64,000 bases of DNA. Source: DATKZM01 sp035527975. Lineage in GTDB: Bacteria > Pseudomonadota > Alphaproteobacteria > JAPULJ01. Numbering within the stretch: the stretch's first letter is position 1; every line of letters begins with the position of its first letter. This document shows, piece after piece, positions 1 to 8,437 of this stretch. Under the pieces are notes generated by a model. That model was given only the letters and a program-made list of their open reading frames with translations, ran no database searches and was not told the DNA's origin. The DNA is taken from assembly GCA_035527975.1 (NCBI GenBank), contig DATKZM010000088.1, positions 164,544-228,543 on the forward strand. The letters are read 5' to 3'. Made by a program: the position numbers and the translations under genes.

Positions 1-227
1 TCGACCTCTTTGCGACCTGCGGGTCGAACCGGCTGCTCACGATGCTGCAGCGGTTGGCGCGCGAATATGGGATTCCGGGACAGGTCGCGCTCGAGCAGCT
101 GATGGGCTGCGGCATCGGCATGTGCTTTGTCTGCGTCCTGCCGTTCCGCACACCCGACGGGCTCGAATACAAACGCGTCTGCAAGGACGGCCCCGTTTTC
201 CCGATCGAGGAGGCGCTCTCTTGGTAG
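1..227 (+). CDS. pyrK: PyrK-type electron-transfer subunit (C-terminal fragment, cut by window edge)
   Basis: The reading frame is open from the window start and ends at TAG 225-227. The visible part holds the C-terminal [2Fe-2S] motif of the dihydroorotate dehydrogenase electron-transfer subunit: MGCGIGMCFVC followed about 20 residues later by KRVCKDGPVF, giving the four cysteines in the family's C-x4-C-x2-C-xn-C pattern. PyrK normally carries FAD and this cluster and passes electrons from PyrD to NAD. The next gene is a class 1B PyrD that overlaps this one by 7 bp, which is the expected partnership. The FAD and NAD domains lie outside the window. A related reductase subunit for another dehydrogenase is possible. 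Confidence 0.8.
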   Translation, partial: DLFATCGSNRLLTMLQRLAREYGIPGQVALEQLMGCGIGMCFVCVLPFRTPDGLEYKRVCKDGPVFPIEEALSW

Positions 228-1162
228 ATATGTCGGTGCAGATCGGGCGGACCAAGCTCGCCAATCCGGTGATGCCGGGTTCGGGCACGTTCGGCGAGGG
301 TCTTGACGCGGTGATGGACCTCAACCGTCTGGGCGCCATCGTTGCCAAGACGATCACGCCGGAGCCCCGCGAGGGCAGCCCCTTGCCCCGTGTCGTCGAA
401 TATAAGGACGCGTTTTTGGGGGCGATCGGGATCCCGAACAAGGGCCCGGACTATTTCGTGCGCGAGATCGCCTCCTTCTACCGACAGTTCTCACCGCCCT
501 TCGTGGCCAGTATATCCGCCCCGACGGCCGAAGCCTTCGGCAAGATCGCCGCCGATGTCAGCAAGCCTGGCATCGACGTGATCGAGGCCAATATCTCCTG
601 CCCGAATCTGGAGAGGGATGGCAAGGCCTTCGCGATGGATCCCGATGCGACCGAGAAAGCGATCCGGAGCATCATGGCGAACACCGATCTGCCGGTCTGG
701 GCCAAGCTCTCGCCCAATGCCGGCGACGCGCCGGCGGTTGCCCAGGCAGCCGAGGCGGGCGGCGCCGACGCGCTGACCGTCGCCAACGCCATGGTCGGCA
801 TGGCGATCGACGCCGAGACCATGCGGCCAAGGCTCGGCAACATCACGGGCGGCATGACCGGTCCCGCGACCAAGCCGGTGATCCTGTTCATGGCCTATCA
901 GGTCTCGCGCTCGGTCTCGATCCCGATCATTGGCTGCGGCGGCATCTCCACGGCCGAGGACGCGATCGAATACATGCTCGCCGGCGCCAGCGCGATCCAG
1001 GCCGGCACGATCAACTTTATCCATCCCGCCGCCATGCTCGGCATCATCGACGGCATCGAGGCCTATTGCCGGCGCAAGGGCATCGCGCGTGTGAGCGAGC
1101 TGACCGGCGCCCTCGACGATCACGAGGGCATGAAACTCGAACAGCTCGCTTCGACTGCGTAA
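221..1162 (+). CDS. pyrD: Dihydroorotate dehydrogenase, class 1B-like catalytic subunit
   Basis: The product is a 313-residue FMN TIM barrel. I chose TTG at 221 because AGGAGG at 208-213 sits 7 bp upstream and the resulting N-terminus, MVDMSVQIG, fits the family; the first ATG (230) is too far from that site. The catalytic base is Cys127 in NISCPN, the class 1B signature, and the phosphate-binding GCGGI loop is near the C-terminus. Class 1B enzymes oxidise dihydroorotate with PyrK as partner, and pyrK overlaps upstream. The gene downstream is a hydantoinase subunit only 4 bp away, so the operon may be catabolic and the substrate a related cyclic ureide rather than dihydroorotate. Confidence 0.87.
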   Translation: MVDMSVQIGRTKLANPVMPGSGTFGEGLDAVMDLNRLGAIVAKTITPEPREGSPLPRVVEYKDAFLGAIGIPNKGPDYFVREIASFYRQFSPPFVASISAPTAEAFGKIAADVSKPGIDVIEANISCPNLERDGKAFAMDPDATEKAIRSIMANTDLPVWAKLSPNAGDAPAVAQAAEAGGADALTVANAMVGMAIDAETMRPRLGNITGGMTGPATKPVILFMAYQVSRSVSIPIIGCGGISTAEDAIEYMLAGASAIQAGTINFIHPAAMLGIIDGIEAYCRRKGIARVSELTGALDDHEGMKLEQLASTA

Positions 1163-1166
1163 TCCA

Positions 1167-3266
1167 ATGACCGATCGCCATTTAAGAGCTGCGGTCGATG
1201 TCGGCGGCACCTTCACCGATGTCGCGCTGAGCGACATTCGGACCGGACGCCTGATTTCCGCCAAAGTCCTGACCACGCCGGGCAACCGCGCCAACGGCGT
1301 GCTCGGCGGCATCGATGTTGCGCTGGACGTCGCCGGCGCGGAGCCGGGGGAGGTCGCCGAAATCGTGCACGGCTCGACCACCGGCACCAACGCGCTGATC
1401 GAACGCACCGGCGCAACGGTCGGATTGCTGACCACCGAAGGTTTCCGCGACGTGCTTGAGATCGGACGTTGCATGCGACCGATGGAGGGGCTTTACGACG
1501 TCTCCATCGACCGGCCGCTGCCGCTGGTGCCGCGTTATCTGAGGCTTGAGGCGCGCGAGCGCATGGACGCGCACGGCCGGGTCATCCAGCCGCTCGAAGA
1601 GGCCAGCGTCGCCGCCGCCGCCGAGATATTCGTCCGGGAGAAGGTCGAGGCAATCGCGATCTGCTTCCTTTTCGCCTTTCGCAGTCCGGCGCATGAGGAG
1701 CGCGCAGCGGAGATCCTGGCAGCCGCGCTGCCGGGCGTGCCGATCACGCTTTCGCATCGGATCAGCCCCGAATACCGGGAGTACGAACGCACCTCGACGG
1801 CCGTGATGAACGCCTACCTCACGCCGATCATGAACACTTATCTCGACGATCTGGAACCGCGCCTGCAGGACCGGTTGGGGCCGGCGCGGCTTTCGATCAT
1901 CCAGGCCAATGGTGGCTCGACCTCGGTCGGGATCGCGCGTGCCAAGGCGCTGACCACGGTCAATTCGGGGCCGGCGGGCGGCGTGGTCGCCGCCGCTTTC
2001 TATGGCCGGCGGCACGGCCGGACGCGCATCGTCTCGGTGGATATGGGCGGCACCTCCTTCGATATCGGACTGGTCGAGGATGGCGCCTCGAAGGTCACGA
2101 CCGATGGCGCGTTCCAGGATCTGCCGGTCAAGATTCCGATCATCGATCTGCACATCATCGGCGCCGGCGGGGGCTCGATCGCCTGGCAGGATCCGGGCGG
2201 CGCGCTCAATGTCGGCCCGCGCTCGGCCGGCTCCGATCCGGGGCCAGCCTGCTATGGGCGCGGCGGCACCGCGCCGACGGTAACCGATGCGAACCTCGCG
2301 CTCGGCCGGCTCAATCCCGAATATTTCAACGGCGGGCGTATCCGGCTCGACGCGGCAGCCGCCACGGCTGCCGTAGGCGAACTCGCGAAGGCGCTGGGCA
2401 TGGGGCTGGAGGACGCCGCGCTCGGCATCGTCAAAGTGGTCAATGCCAACATGGTCAAGGGTATCGCATCCGTGACCATCCAGCGCGGCATCGATGTGCG
2501 CGACTTTTCGCTGCTCTCGTTCGGTGGGGCGGGCGGCCTGCATGCCGTCGATCTGGCGACCGAGCTTGGCATGGTCGAGGCGGTGATCCCGCCCTTGCCC
2601 GGTATCTTTTCCGCGATTGGGCTATTGGTCACCGAGACGCGGCACGACTATGTGACGGCGCTCGGAAACGTCAGTTCCGGCACGGCGGATATCGCCGAAC
2701 TGGAAGCACATTACGCACGCATGGAAGCCGAAGGCGCAGCTGATCTGGCGGCGCAGGGTTTTGCTCGGACTGACATTGAGTTGCGCCGGGCAGCAGACCT
2801 CAAGATCGCTGGCCAGACCTACGAGCTTTCGCTGCCCCTGCCCGATCAGGGCACGCTGACGGCCAAGGGTCTTGCCGCGTTGATCGAGGCGTTTAGTGCG
2901 CTTTATCGCGAACGCTACGCGTTTTTCTTCGAGGGCGAGCCGATCGAGCTCGTCAATCTGCGGGTCACCGCGTTCGGCCGCAACGCCGCCGTCGATTTGC
3001 CCGAAGATGCTTCTCCGGGCGGCGATCCTGCGGGAGCGATCAAGGACCGGCGTCCGGTCTATTTCGAGGGCGAGGGCTGGGTTGAGTGCCCGATCTACGA
3101 TCGCGAGCGGCTCGCCGGCGGCATGGTGGTCGTGGGGCCGGCGGTGATCGAGGAGGAGACCTCCGCGACGCTGGTGCCGCCCGATCGATCGGCGCGGGTC
3201 ACGGCCGATCACGGCCTGATCATTGCGCTCGACAACGAAGCTGCCGACGGGGAGAGCCGCAGATGA
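1167..3266 (+). CDS. hyuA: Hydantoinase/oxoprolinase subunit A (HyuA family)
   Basis: This 699-residue protein has the ATP-dependent hydantoinase/oxoprolinase A architecture. The N-terminal phosphate loop DVGGTFTD is at residues 11-18 and the second actin-like loop VDMGGTSFD starts at residue 291. The family hydrolyses or carboxylates cyclic amides and ketones (N-methylhydantoin, 5-oxoproline, acetone, acetophenone) with ATP and needs a B subunit. The B subunit follows with an ATGA overlap (3263-3266), which indicates translational coupling and a 1:1 complex. Length and motifs are complete. The substrate cannot be read from sequence; the linked PyrD/PyrK suggests a cyclic ureide. Confidence 0.92.
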   Translation: MTDRHLRAAVDVGGTFTDVALSDIRTGRLISAKVLTTPGNRANGVLGGIDVALDVAGAEPGEVAEIVHGSTTGTNALIERTGATVGLLTTEGFRDVLEIGRCMRPMEGLYDVSIDRPLPLVPRYLRLEARERMDAHGRVIQPLEEASVAAAAEIFVREKVEAIAICFLFAFRSPAHEERAAEILAAALPGVPITLSHRISPEYREYERTSTAVMNAYLTPIMNTYLDDLEPRLQDRLGPARLSIIQANGGSTSVGIARAKALTTVNSGPAGGVVAAAFYGRRHGRTRIVSVDMGGTSFDIGLVEDGASKVTTDGAFQDLPVKIPIIDLHIIGAGGGSIAWQDPGGALNVGPRSAGSDPGPACYGRGGTAPTVTDANLALGRLNPEYFNGGRIRLDAAAATAAVGELAKALGMGLEDAALGIVKVVNANMVKGIASVTIQRGIDVRDFSLLSFGGAGGLHAVDLATELGMVEAVIPPLPGIFSAIGLLVTETRHDYVTALGNVSSGTADIAELEAHYARMEAEGAADLAAQGFARTDIELRRAADLKIAGQTYELSLPLPDQGTLTAKGLAALIEAFSALYRERYAFFFEGEPIELVNLRVTAFGRNAAVDLPEDASPGGDPAGAIKDRRPVYFEGEGWVECPIYDRERLAGGMVVVGPAVIEEETSATLVPPDRSARVTADHGLIIALDNEAADGESRR

Positions 3267-4969
3267 CCGACATGATCACGATGCAGGTGATCCGCTATGG
3301 GCTGGAGCAGATCGCCGACGAGATGGGCTACACGCTGGTCCGCACCGGCCGCTCGACCATCATCACCGAGATCAAGGACATCTCCTGCGTCATCACCGAC
3401 GCGAAGGGCCAGACCGTCGCCCAGGCGCACCACACGCCAAGCCTGCTTGCCGGCTTCGAGATAACCATGCGCGAGCTGGTCGCAACCTTCGGCGAAGGCG
3501 ACCTTTCGCCGGGCGATGTTATCATTATGAACGACCCCTATAAGGGCGGTCAGCACATCATGGACCTCTACGCCATCGCGCCGGCCTTTCACGAGGGCAA
3601 GCTGATCGGCTTCGTTGGCAATATCGCGCACCATTCCGACTTGGGCGGGGTCGCCGCCGGCGGCGTCGCGGGCGGTATTCGCGAGATCTATCTGGAAGGC
3701 CTGCGCCTGCCGATGGTCAAGCTCTACAAGGCCGGCATCGAGGACCGCGAGATCGTCGCCATCATCGCCAACCAGATCCGCCTGCCCGAAAAGACGCTGG
3801 GCGATATCCGCGCCCAGGTTGCCTCGCTGATGGTCGGCACCGACCGGCTCGACCGGCTGTTCACCCGCTATGGCGCGGCGGTCGTCCACCAGGCTTGCGA
3901 GGATTTGCTCGATTATTCCGAGCGCCGCATGCGCAAAGGGCTGGAGGCGCTGCCGGATGGGAGCTATGAGGCAGAAGATTTCATCGACGATGACGGCATC
4001 GTCGACAAGCCGATCCGGGTCTCGGTCAAGCTCACCATCGCGGGCGACCGGGTGATCGTCGATCTGTCGGACAGCGACCCGCAGGCCCAAGGCAACACCA
4101 ACTCAACCATCGCCAACACCCATGCGGCGGCCTATTACGTGCTGATCGCGGTGGTCGACCCGCACATGCCGCCCAATTCGGGCTGCTACCGGCCCATCGA
4201 GGTGATCGCCACGCCGGGCACCGTGGTCAATCCGCTGCTCCCGGGGGCAGTCGCCGCGCGGACCAACTGCTCGACAAAGATCGTCGAGGCGATGTTGTTC
4301 GCGCTGGCGCCATTGGCGCCGGAACGCGTGACCGCCGGCTCCCACGGCCAGATCACGACCTGCGGTTTCGGCGGGCGCGATCCGGAAACGGGCGAGCCTT
4401 TCATCTATACCGACATTCAAGGCGGCGGCAACGGCGGCCGCGCGCACCGCGACGGCGCCGACGGCCAGGACGGCCATTTGGCGCGCTTCATGAACACGCC
4501 CGTCGAGGCGGTCGAGCAGCGCTTCCCGGTGCGCATCGAGCGCTATGCCTTCATTCCCGACAGCGGCGGCGCGGGAAAATTTCGCGGCAGCCTGGCGCTT
4601 CAGCGCGACATCCGTTTGCTCGCCGACAATGTCAGCTTCGCGCGCTACAGCGACCGCCATAAATTTCCGCCAAAGGGCCTGTTCGGCGGCGGCGAAGGGG
4701 CGCCCGGCGCGATCGTGCGCAACCCCGGCTCGAACCGCGAGGAGCGCATGGCCTCCAAAGGTCTCGACACGCTCGATGACGGCGACCTGGTCAGCATCAG
4801 CCTGCCAGGCGCCGGCGGCTACGGCGATCCGGGCGAGCGCGACCCCGAGGCCATCGCCGCCGATCTGCGCGACGGCAAGATCTCGCCCGAGGCCGCCAGG
4901 CGCGACTACGGAGTGCTGGTCGACGCGGCGAAGAGCGAACCGGCTAAGGATCAGCGGCAGCGGCGCTGA
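3263..4969 (+). CDS. hyuB: Hydantoinase B/oxoprolinase subunit (HyuB family)
   Basis: This 568-residue HyuB-family protein begins at ATG 3263, inside the hyuA stop (ATGA). The frame is open further upstream, but only this start gives the family N-terminus, in which a short helix leads to EMGYTLVRTGRSTIITE. Conserved family blocks are visible, including NDPYKGGQHIMD, GFVGNIAHHSDLGG and the C-terminal LPGAGGYGDP. HyuB supplies the metal-dependent half of the ATP-driven hydantoinase/oxoprolinase reaction. The following gene starts 10 bp after its stop, so pyrK-pyrD-hyuA-hyuB and the enolase-superfamily gene look like one transcript. Confidence 0.92.
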   Translation: MTDMITMQVIRYGLEQIADEMGYTLVRTGRSTIITEIKDISCVITDAKGQTVAQAHHTPSLLAGFEITMRELVATFGEGDLSPGDVIIMNDPYKGGQHIMDLYAIAPAFHEGKLIGFVGNIAHHSDLGGVAAGGVAGGIREIYLEGLRLPMVKLYKAGIEDREIVAIIANQIRLPEKTLGDIRAQVASLMVGTDRLDRLFTRYGAAVVHQACEDLLDYSERRMRKGLEALPDGSYEAEDFIDDDGIVDKPIRVSVKLTIAGDRVIVDLSDSDPQAQGNTNSTIANTHAAAYYVLIAVVDPHMPPNSGCYRPIEVIATPGTVVNPLLPGAVAARTNCSTKIVEAMLFALAPLAPERVTAGSHGQITTCGFGGRDPETGEPFIYTDIQGGGNGGRAHRDGADGQDGHLARFMNTPVEAVEQRFPVRIERYAFIPDSGGAGKFRGSLALQRDIRLLADNVSFARYSDRHKFPPKGLFGGGEGAPGAIVRNPGSNREERMASKGLDTLDDGDLVSISLPGAGGYGDPGERDPEAIAADLRDGKISPEAARRDYGVLVDAAKSEPAKDQRQRR

Positions 4970-4979
4970 GCGGCCGACG

Positions 4980-6161
4980 ATGAAGATCGTCGACATCCGC
5001 GAGGCGACGGTCCCGATCGGATCGCCCATCCGCAACGCCGACATCGCCTTCGATACGATGACCGCCAGCGCGCTCGCGGTGATGACCGACATCCGCCGCG
5101 GCGGCGCGCCGGTCGTGGGGCTCGCCTTCGATTCGATCGGGCGCTACGGCCACGGCGCGCTGCTGCGCGAGCGTTTTATTCCGCGCCTGCTCGCCGCCGC
5201 GCCGGACGATTATCTCGATGACGAGACCGGCACCATCGATCCCTTCAAGGTCTGGGCAATCGTCATGCGCAACGAGAAGCCCGGCGGGCATGGCGAGCGG
5301 GCCGGCGCGGTCGGGCTGATCGACGCGGCGGTCTGGGACCTTGTGGCCAAACTCGAGGAGCGGCCGCTATGGGCCGTGCTCGCCGACCGCTTTGGTTCGG
5401 GCGCCGGCGGCGGCCCGCCGCGCGTATCGGTCTATGCCGCCGGAGGCCACTACCGGGCGGGCGGCGATCTCGATGGACTGGCGGTGGAAATCGCCGGCTA
5501 CCGCGAACGCGGCTACCGACGGGTCAAAATCAAGATCGGCGGCGCGCCGCTCGACGAGGATCGGCGCCGGATCGAGGCCGCGCTTACGATAGTTGGGTCG
5601 GGCGACGAGCTCGCTGTTGACGGCAATGGCAGCTTCGACCGCGATACAGCCTTTGCCTATGCCGATGCGCTGGACCCCTTGGGCCTGGCCTGGCTGGAAG
5701 AGCCGGTCGACCCGCTCGACTTCACGCTCCACGCCGAGCTTGCCGCGCACACGGCCACGCCGATCGGCACCGGCGAGAACCTGTTTTCGGCCGCCGATAC
5801 CCGCAACCTGATGCGCCATGGCGGCCTGCGCCCCGACCGCGATTTCATCCAGCTCGACATCTCGCTCTCTTACGGGCTGGTGGAATATCTGCGCGTGCTG
5901 GAGACCGGCGCGCAGCTGGGTTGGGCGCGCGACCGCTTCCTGCCCCATGTCGGCCACTTGCTGGCGTTGTCGGCGGCGGCCGGGCTCGGCCTCGCCGGAT
6001 GCGAGGCGGCACCCGATCCGGCGCTGCCCTTCGGCGGCTTTCCCGATGACGTGCAGGTCGAGGACGGTCGTGTCCGGCCGTCGGCGCGGCCGGGCGTAGG
6101 CATCGAAGGCAAGGCCAACCTTTACGCTCTGTTCCGCGACCGGCTTGCCCTTGAGGCGTGA
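4980..6161 (+). CDS. Enolase-superfamily dehydratase, D-tartrate dehydratase (TarD)-like
   Basis: This 393-residue protein belongs to the mandelate racemase subgroup. The N-terminus MKIVDIREATVPIGSPIRNA, the block NEKPGGHGER and the C-terminal half follow the D-tartrate dehydratase described in Bradyrhizobium. The expected active site is complete: Lys183 and Lys185 in VKIKIGG, metal ligands Asp214, Glu240 and Glu266, and His323 in PHVGH. Known TarD dehydrates D-tartrate to oxaloacetate using Mg2+. It is the last gene of the hyuAB operon, 10 bp after hyuB. Substrate assignment rests on remembered similarity and conserved residues; another acid-sugar or hydroxy-acid substrate is possible. Confidence 0.85.
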   Translation: MKIVDIREATVPIGSPIRNADIAFDTMTASALAVMTDIRRGGAPVVGLAFDSIGRYGHGALLRERFIPRLLAAAPDDYLDDETGTIDPFKVWAIVMRNEKPGGHGERAGAVGLIDAAVWDLVAKLEERPLWAVLADRFGSGAGGGPPRVSVYAAGGHYRAGGDLDGLAVEIAGYRERGYRRVKIKIGGAPLDEDRRRIEAALTIVGSGDELAVDGNGSFDRDTAFAYADALDPLGLAWLEEPVDPLDFTLHAELAAHTATPIGTGENLFSAADTRNLMRHGGLRPDRDFIQLDISLSYGLVEYLRVLETGAQLGWARDRFLPHVGHLLALSAAAGLGLAGCEAAPDPALPFGGFPDDVQVEDGRVRPSARPGVGIEGKANLYALFRDRLALEA

Positions 6162-6205
6162 GGATACGCCAGAGCGCAATCCAACAAGCTGGAAGCAGAG
6201 GCTTT

Positions 6206-6362
6206 TTCCCCCTCCCCCTTGTGGGAGAGAGCTAGGGAAGGGGTGCGGCCAACGAGGGCGCCCCGCCCGGGGTGTCGGAGGCGGACGCCAATATACGGCC
6301 ATACACCACCTACCGGCGGCGCACCCCCCACCCCGACCCTCCCCCACAAGGGGGGAGGGGGA
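6206..6362. repeat. 157-bp imperfect inverted-repeat element between convergent genes
   Basis: Two arms of about 40 bp (6206-6246 and 6320-6362) are imperfect reverse complements. They are built from C-rich runs around the core CCCCCTTGTGGG on the left and CCCCCACAAGGGG on the right. The element fills the gap between two converging operons, so it could end transcription from both sides. The arm sequence resembles short palindromic intergenic elements common in alphaproteobacteria, but no transposase or target duplication is visible. Confidence 0.7.
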
Positions 6363-6390
6363 ATATGCATAAACCTAAGCGGAAGATGCG

Positions 6391-6882
6391 CTAAAGCGGG
6401 ATCGAGATCACCGTGTCGTGGACGGCATCGCAGTCGATCAGGTCAACGCGCTTCAAGACGATGCGGAAACTATCGCCCGCCGGGCGCAGCCGGTGCTCGC
6501 AGCGGGCGGCGCGAACCGCGCGGTCGCCGGCCCGGTACTCGTGAACGGTGAGCGCTGAGGCGACGTGGCAAAGTCCGTTGGCGTCCGAGAGATCGATCAT
6601 CTCGACATTAGTAACGCTGTGCACCGTGCGCGGGCGCGGCTCGAGCGCGAAGGCGCGCGGATGGCCGAGGCGGCGCACGCGCATTGCCAACAGCGCCTTG
6701 TCCTCGCGCAGGATCGAGACGGTGGTCACGGGATCGCTCTGGCCGGGCTCGCTCGGTATCCAGTAAACCCCGTCCTCGGCGAATAGACCGCGCCAGTCTT
6801 CGAACGCGCCCGCATCGAGCAGCCGCGCCTCGCGATAAAGGAAGGCGTCGACCGCCCTCAAAAGCGCGGCAGCGTCGGTCAC
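6391..6882 (-). CDS. Aromatic-ring-hydroxylating dioxygenase beta subunit
   Basis: This 163-residue protein has the NTF2-like beta-subunit fold of Rieske oxygenases. Visible family features are the early YREARLLD helix, the block FAEDGVYWIPS and the segment HSVTNVEM. The beta subunit is structural and stabilises the alpha3beta3 hexamer. Translation starts at GTG 6882, and that GTGA overlaps the alpha-subunit stop by 4 bp, so the two are coupled. The gene ends towards the palindromic element at 6206-6362. No ferredoxin or reductase gene is adjacent. Confidence 0.86.
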   Translation of the reverse strand: MTDAAALLRAVDAFLYREARLLDAGAFEDWRGLFAEDGVYWIPSEPGQSDPVTTVSILREDKALLAMRVRRLGHPRAFALEPRPRTVHSVTNVEMIDLSDANGLCHVASALTVHEYRAGDRAVRAARCEHRLRPAGDSFRIVLKRVDLIDCDAVHDTVISIPL

Positions 6883-8204
6883 GGGTTGGATCCCACGGTC
6901 ATATGCGCCAGCCAGGCGGTGAACTGGGCGCGCATCGGAAGCTCGCTAGCGCCGCTGGAGGCCCAGCCGCCCTCGGCACGCGCGGCGTCGCTGTCGAGGC
7001 CGCGCGACAGATTGACCCAGTCGCCGCCATGCGGGTCCGCCAGCCCGGCGCTGCAGCGGTCGAAGATCTCGACGTCGTCGGCGAAGATCATCGAGGCCGG
7101 CGAGTTGAGCGTGCTGAGGAAATGCACCGCGCGCTCGAACATGGCGTCGGGCGCGCCTTTAAGGCGGAAGCATTGGGCGTGGACGACCGACCGGTCGGGG
7201 GCGATCGGATGGACGACGCGTATTTGCTGGTACTGGGCGTTCAGGCTGATATTGGGAAAGATCAGGTTGTTGAAGGTGTCGACGCCAAGGATCTCGGCCA
7301 TGCGCGCCTCGCCACGCGCTGCGACCAGGCACTCACGATAGGCCGTGCTGACCGGATCGCCCGCGCCGGGCGAGAGCAAACCGTCGGCATAGAAGCCGCC
7401 CATGAAGGCATGCCCGCTGTCGAAGCCGACAAGCCCCAGATTGTCCCATTCGCGGCGCGTGAAGCCGTTCGACTGAAGCTGCAGCTTGGTCTGGTTGCCG
7501 TCGGGCGCATCGTCGCGCAATGCGGCCTGGCGGCCGGCTTCGACCGAGGATTCGTGGACGATGCCCGGATGGATGGTGTCGTTGGCGTTCTCCTGGTGGA
7601 ACTTCCAGTTGCCGCGATAGGCAACGCGGAAGCCGCCGCCGGCGATCTCGACCTCGCCGTCGGGCGCTCGGTCGATCAGATTGTCGATCGCCGCGCGCAG
7701 GGGCCCCAGATGCTCGTCCAGCGGCGGGCCGTCGGGCGCCAGACTGGCGAAAATAAAGCCGCGATAGCCGGAGACACGCGGCGCCCGCACGAGGTGGTTT
7801 GCCGCATCGTCGACGTCGAACGCTTTTCCATAGCTCGATGGGTGGGGCACGGCTTCGAGCGTGCCGTCGAGGCGGAAGCTCCAGGCGTGATAAGGGCAGA
7901 CGAAGCGCTCGGCGGTGCCGCGCTCGATCGCACAGAGCCGCGCGCCGCGATGCGCGCAGCGATTGGCAAGCACATGAACCGCTCCGTCGCTCGCGCGCGT
8001 GACGATCACCTCTTCGGCGGCGAGCCGGCTGCGCAGAAACGCACCCGGCTCACGCAGCTGGCTCTCATGCGCGACATAAAGCCAGGTGCGGGCGAAGATG
8101 CGCTCGATCTCCAGTGCGAAGATGTCGGGGTCGGCATAGACGCGGCGATGGACGCCGCCGCGCCGCACCAGGCTCCGAAGCTCGCCTACTCGTATCGCCG
8201 CCAT
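6879..8204 (-). CDS. Rieske non-heme iron oxygenase alpha subunit
   Basis: This 441-residue catalytic subunit carries the Rieske [2Fe-2S] ligands Cys83, His85, Cys103 and His106 (CAH and CPYH). The mononuclear iron site follows in ENANDTIHPGIVH, which gives the family's Asp bridge and two His ligands. GGAGG lies just before ATG 8204, which fixes the start. It forms an operon with the beta subunit through a 4-bp overlap and diverges from the TRAP operon at 8438, suggesting that the imported compound is its substrate. Electron-transfer partners are absent nearby. The ring attacked is unknown. Confidence 0.92.
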   Translation of the reverse strand: MAAIRVGELRSLVRRGGVHRRVYADPDIFALEIERIFARTWLYVAHESQLREPGAFLRSRLAAEEVIVTRASDGAVHVLANRCAHRGARLCAIERGTAERFVCPYHAWSFRLDGTLEAVPHPSSYGKAFDVDDAANHLVRAPRVSGYRGFIFASLAPDGPPLDEHLGPLRAAIDNLIDRAPDGEVEIAGGGFRVAYRGNWKFHQENANDTIHPGIVHESSVEAGRQAALRDDAPDGNQTKLQLQSNGFTRREWDNLGLVGFDSGHAFMGGFYADGLLSPGAGDPVSTAYRECLVAARGEARMAEILGVDTFNNLIFPNISLNAQYQQIRVVHPIAPDRSVVHAQCFRLKGAPDAMFERAVHFLSTLNSPASMIFADDVEIFDRCSAGLADPHGGDWVNLSRGLDSDAARAEGGWASSGASELPMRAQFTAWLAHMTVGSNP

Positions 8205-8271
8205 GCTCCACCTCCGCAGGCAACCGCCGGAAATCGCCGGCCGGCCAGAGTATCCAAATCATTTACGTTAG

Positions 8272-8302
8272 TGTCAAAAACTGACATTGCCCGGTTTCGG
8301 GC
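8272..8302. promoter_or_regulatory. Candidate operator and stem in the Rieske/TRAP divergent intergenic region
   Basis: The 233-bp gap between the divergent Rieske and TRAP operons contains the inverted repeat TGTCA-aaaac-TGACA (8272-8286). A second stem, GCCCG-gttt-CGGGC (8289-8302), follows directly. Placement midway between two divergent starts suits a shared regulator site. No regulator gene is adjacent, and the arms are only 5 bp, so this could be chance. Confidence 0.33.
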
Positions 8303-8437
8303 GAGCCGATAGAGTGGCTGGAACACCGGGCAAATAGGCGTTTTGCAGACAAAACAATCAAATCATTCGGGTAAGCCATTCGGGGGCCAAAGGTTCGCGT
8401 CCACGAATTGAAGGTTCACAGAGAAAGGGAGGCAACA

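Noticed and set aside
1182..2543. 453-codon minus-strand frame within hyuA
   Set aside because: It is antisense to HyuA, Arg/Asp-rich, and lacks any motif.
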